Below are positions 4,707-5,759 of a stretch of DNA of 5,759 nt, piece after piece. Within the stretch, counting starts at the first letter, position 1; each line of letters starts with the position of its first letter. Position numbers and translations under genes: made by a program. Under the pieces are notes generated by a model. That model saw nothing but the letters and a program-made list of their open reading frames with translations. It was not told where the DNA came from and searched no databases. This DNA comes from Verrucomicrobiales bacterium (lineage in GTDB: Bacteria; Verrucomicrobiota; Verrucomicrobiia; Limisphaerales; UBA1100): NCBI GenBank assembly GCA_003517285.1, contig DPAW01000308.1, positions 1 through 5,759 on the forward strand. Direction: 5' to 3'.

Positions 4707-5759
4707 ATGAGCGAGGAAAAACTTCAGTGTCAATTGTTCCGAAAAGGAGCGATTTGTGTGTTAGCGGTCTTACTTATTTCTTGTGGGCGTGACTCGGATC
4801 CTGCCCCATCCTCATCTTCTAAGAGCAAAGGGGTGAGCATGTTGGAATTGGCCCGTCAGCCGGATGGACGGTTTCTATTACGCTCGACGGGCCAGTTGTT
4901 TACTGGCTTGCAATATGAGGAGTGGCCAGATGGGAAGGCTCGTTTAGAATATTCGTTTGTGGATGGCCGACGTGAAGGGCTAAGTAAGGCTTGGCATGCC
5001 AATGGGCAACTTGGATTGCGGGGGGAATGGCACGAAGGATATCCGGTCGGTAAAGTGGAGGAGTGGTCTCCGGATGGTTTGTTAAAGCGAACGATGGTGT
5101 ATCGCGATGGACAACTTGTTTCCGATACGACCGAAGCCTCTGAGGTTGCTCAAACCAAGATCGATGCGGAGTTGAGGGAGCGAGAGAGATTGGACCAAGA
5201 AAATTGGAAAAGCGAGGTGTTGGCGCAGGATTTTGAGCGTACCTTTGTTCATCTTTGGGACCGTTTGCGTGCGGAAAAGCATGCGTGGTCTGTTTGGGAG
5301 GAATTCCCTTTTGAATCAATTACATGGGGTAAACCAAGGGATTCAACGGTCCATGATTGGGCAATTGAAACTCGAATGTGGAATGCCCCGAGTCAGCGAT
5401 TGGAGTTTTCCCAATGGAAGATGCTTTTGTTGGAATGGGCACAAAATTATGTCTTGGAGGAGTCTGAATGGCATCAGGAAGAGTTTGACCCTTCGTCTGA
5501 AGGGCATCGCTCGTTGTTTAAATTCACTTTGCATGCCAGGGCTAAAGAGAAATCCGAGCGCCTGATTTTGCGAGGTGCGTTACGTGTCTATTGGGGAGGA
5601 AAAAAGGATGCGAAAGGGTTTTGGCAGCCAGTCAAGTTGGTGGTGGAATCATTAAAGGAATGGCGACGGTCAGGAGAGGCGCCTTTTGAGACTGCGGGGT
5701 TGCTTCGGGTTCGCCGAGATAATCCGCAGTTTACCCGCACTCGCATTCCGAATGGAGTT
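4707..5759 (+). CDS. Lipoprotein with MORN/YwqK-like repeats, truncated by the right edge
   Basis: From ATG 4707 the frame is open for 351 codons to the last base, with no stop. The N-terminus (MSEEKLQCQLFRKG, then AICVLAVLLISC) is a lipoprotein signal with lipobox LISC, so Cys26 is the likely lipidated residue. A Ser/Pro linker (30-42) follows. Residues 67-137 hold about three imperfect repeats of the form W/Y-x-x-(D/N)-G ... G, such as EEWPDGKARLEYSFVDG, KAWHANGQLGLRGEWHEG and EEWSPDGLLKRTMVYRDG, like the MORN_2 units in YwqK-type proteins. Then come a charged helical segment (150-175) and a Trp-rich domain of unknown type (about 176-351). The start is uncertain: GGAG at 4702-4705 is too close to ATG 4707, TTG 4734 gives a compact signal (MFRKGAICVLAVLLISC), and AAAAGGAG at 4742-4749 sits 8 bases before GTG 4758. 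Function unknown; envelope-anchored and probably partner-binding. Confidence 0.8.
   Translation, partial: MSEEKLQCQLFRKGAICVLAVLLISCGRDSDPAPSSSSKSKGVSMLELARQPDGRFLLRSTGQLFTGLQYEEWPDGKARLEYSFVDGRREGLSKAWHANGQLGLRGEWHEGYPVGKVEEWSPDGLLKRTMVYRDGQLVSDTTEASEVAQTKIDAELRERERLDQENWKSEVLAQDFERTFVHLWDRLRAEKHAWSVWEEFPFESITWGKPRDSTVHDWAIETRMWNAPSQRLEFSQWKMLLLEWAQNYVLEESEWHQEEFDPSSEGHRSLFKFTLHARAKEKSERLILRGALRVYWGGKKDAKGFWQPVKLVVESLKEWRRSGEAPFETAGLLRVRRDNPQFTRTRIPNGV

Noticed and set aside
4900..5319. Minus-strand 139-codon frame opposite the repeat lipoprotein
   Set aside because: The plus strand encodes a lipoprotein signal and periodic repeats through the same bases. The antisense product is Pro/His/Thr-rich and looks like a shadow.

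Overview
The window looks like a chromosomal stretch from a Verrucomicrobiota-type bacterium, or a close PVC relative. The strongest clue is the protein at 3274-4305. It opens with the class III prepilin signal [20 protein letters not shown] followed by an Ala/Lys-rich helix and a CAN-x-L-x-QLG-x-A-x-x-YA block, as in the large pseudopilin families of Verrucomicrobiota, Lentisphaerota and Planctomycetota. Two lipoproteins and moderate GC fit this but are less specific. The assignment is an inference from protein style; there is no rRNA or marker gene here.

Layout. (1) 3-296, +: the C-terminal end of a class I glutamine-amidotransferase-like (BPL_N-type) protein that begins before the window. 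(2) 297-771: a 475-base gap holding a possible decayed minus-strand coding fragment (305-490) and a hairpin-rich stretch that ends in a clear intrinsic terminator (696-728), only 43 bases before the next gene. (3) 772-3050, +: a compact three-gene run of a polytopic UbiA-like membrane protein, a class I SAM-dependent methyltransferase that overlaps it by 8 bases, and an alpha/beta hydrolase 46 bases further on. (4) 3051-3273: an AT-rich promoter/leader region with inverted repeats. (5) 3274-4305, +: the pseudopilin-like protein, closed by a strong terminator. (6) 4398-4649, -: a 65-residue lipoprotein with its own terminator, converging on the pilin gene. (7) 4707-5759, +: a second lipoprotein, divergent from the first, with MORN/YwqK-like repeats. 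It runs off the right edge without a stop.

How the genes may work together. The 772-3050 genes have the form of one transcript. A prenyltransferase-like membrane protein beside a methyltransferase suggests isoprenoid, quinone or other lipid modification, but the substrate cannot be read from sequence and the UbiA aspartate motifs are not canonical. The terminator just before this operon, preceded by several hairpins and crossed by a small Trp-containing ORF with a good ribosome binding site, makes transcription attenuation a reasonable hypothesis. The pseudopilin and the two lipoproteins are envelope proteins with separate transcription units.

I saw no tRNA, rRNA, CRISPR array, insertion sequence or phage gene. 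Nothing here can be called a new system with confidence. The best leads are the possible attenuator, the UbiA-like/methyltransferase/hydrolase operon and the edge-truncated lipoprotein.
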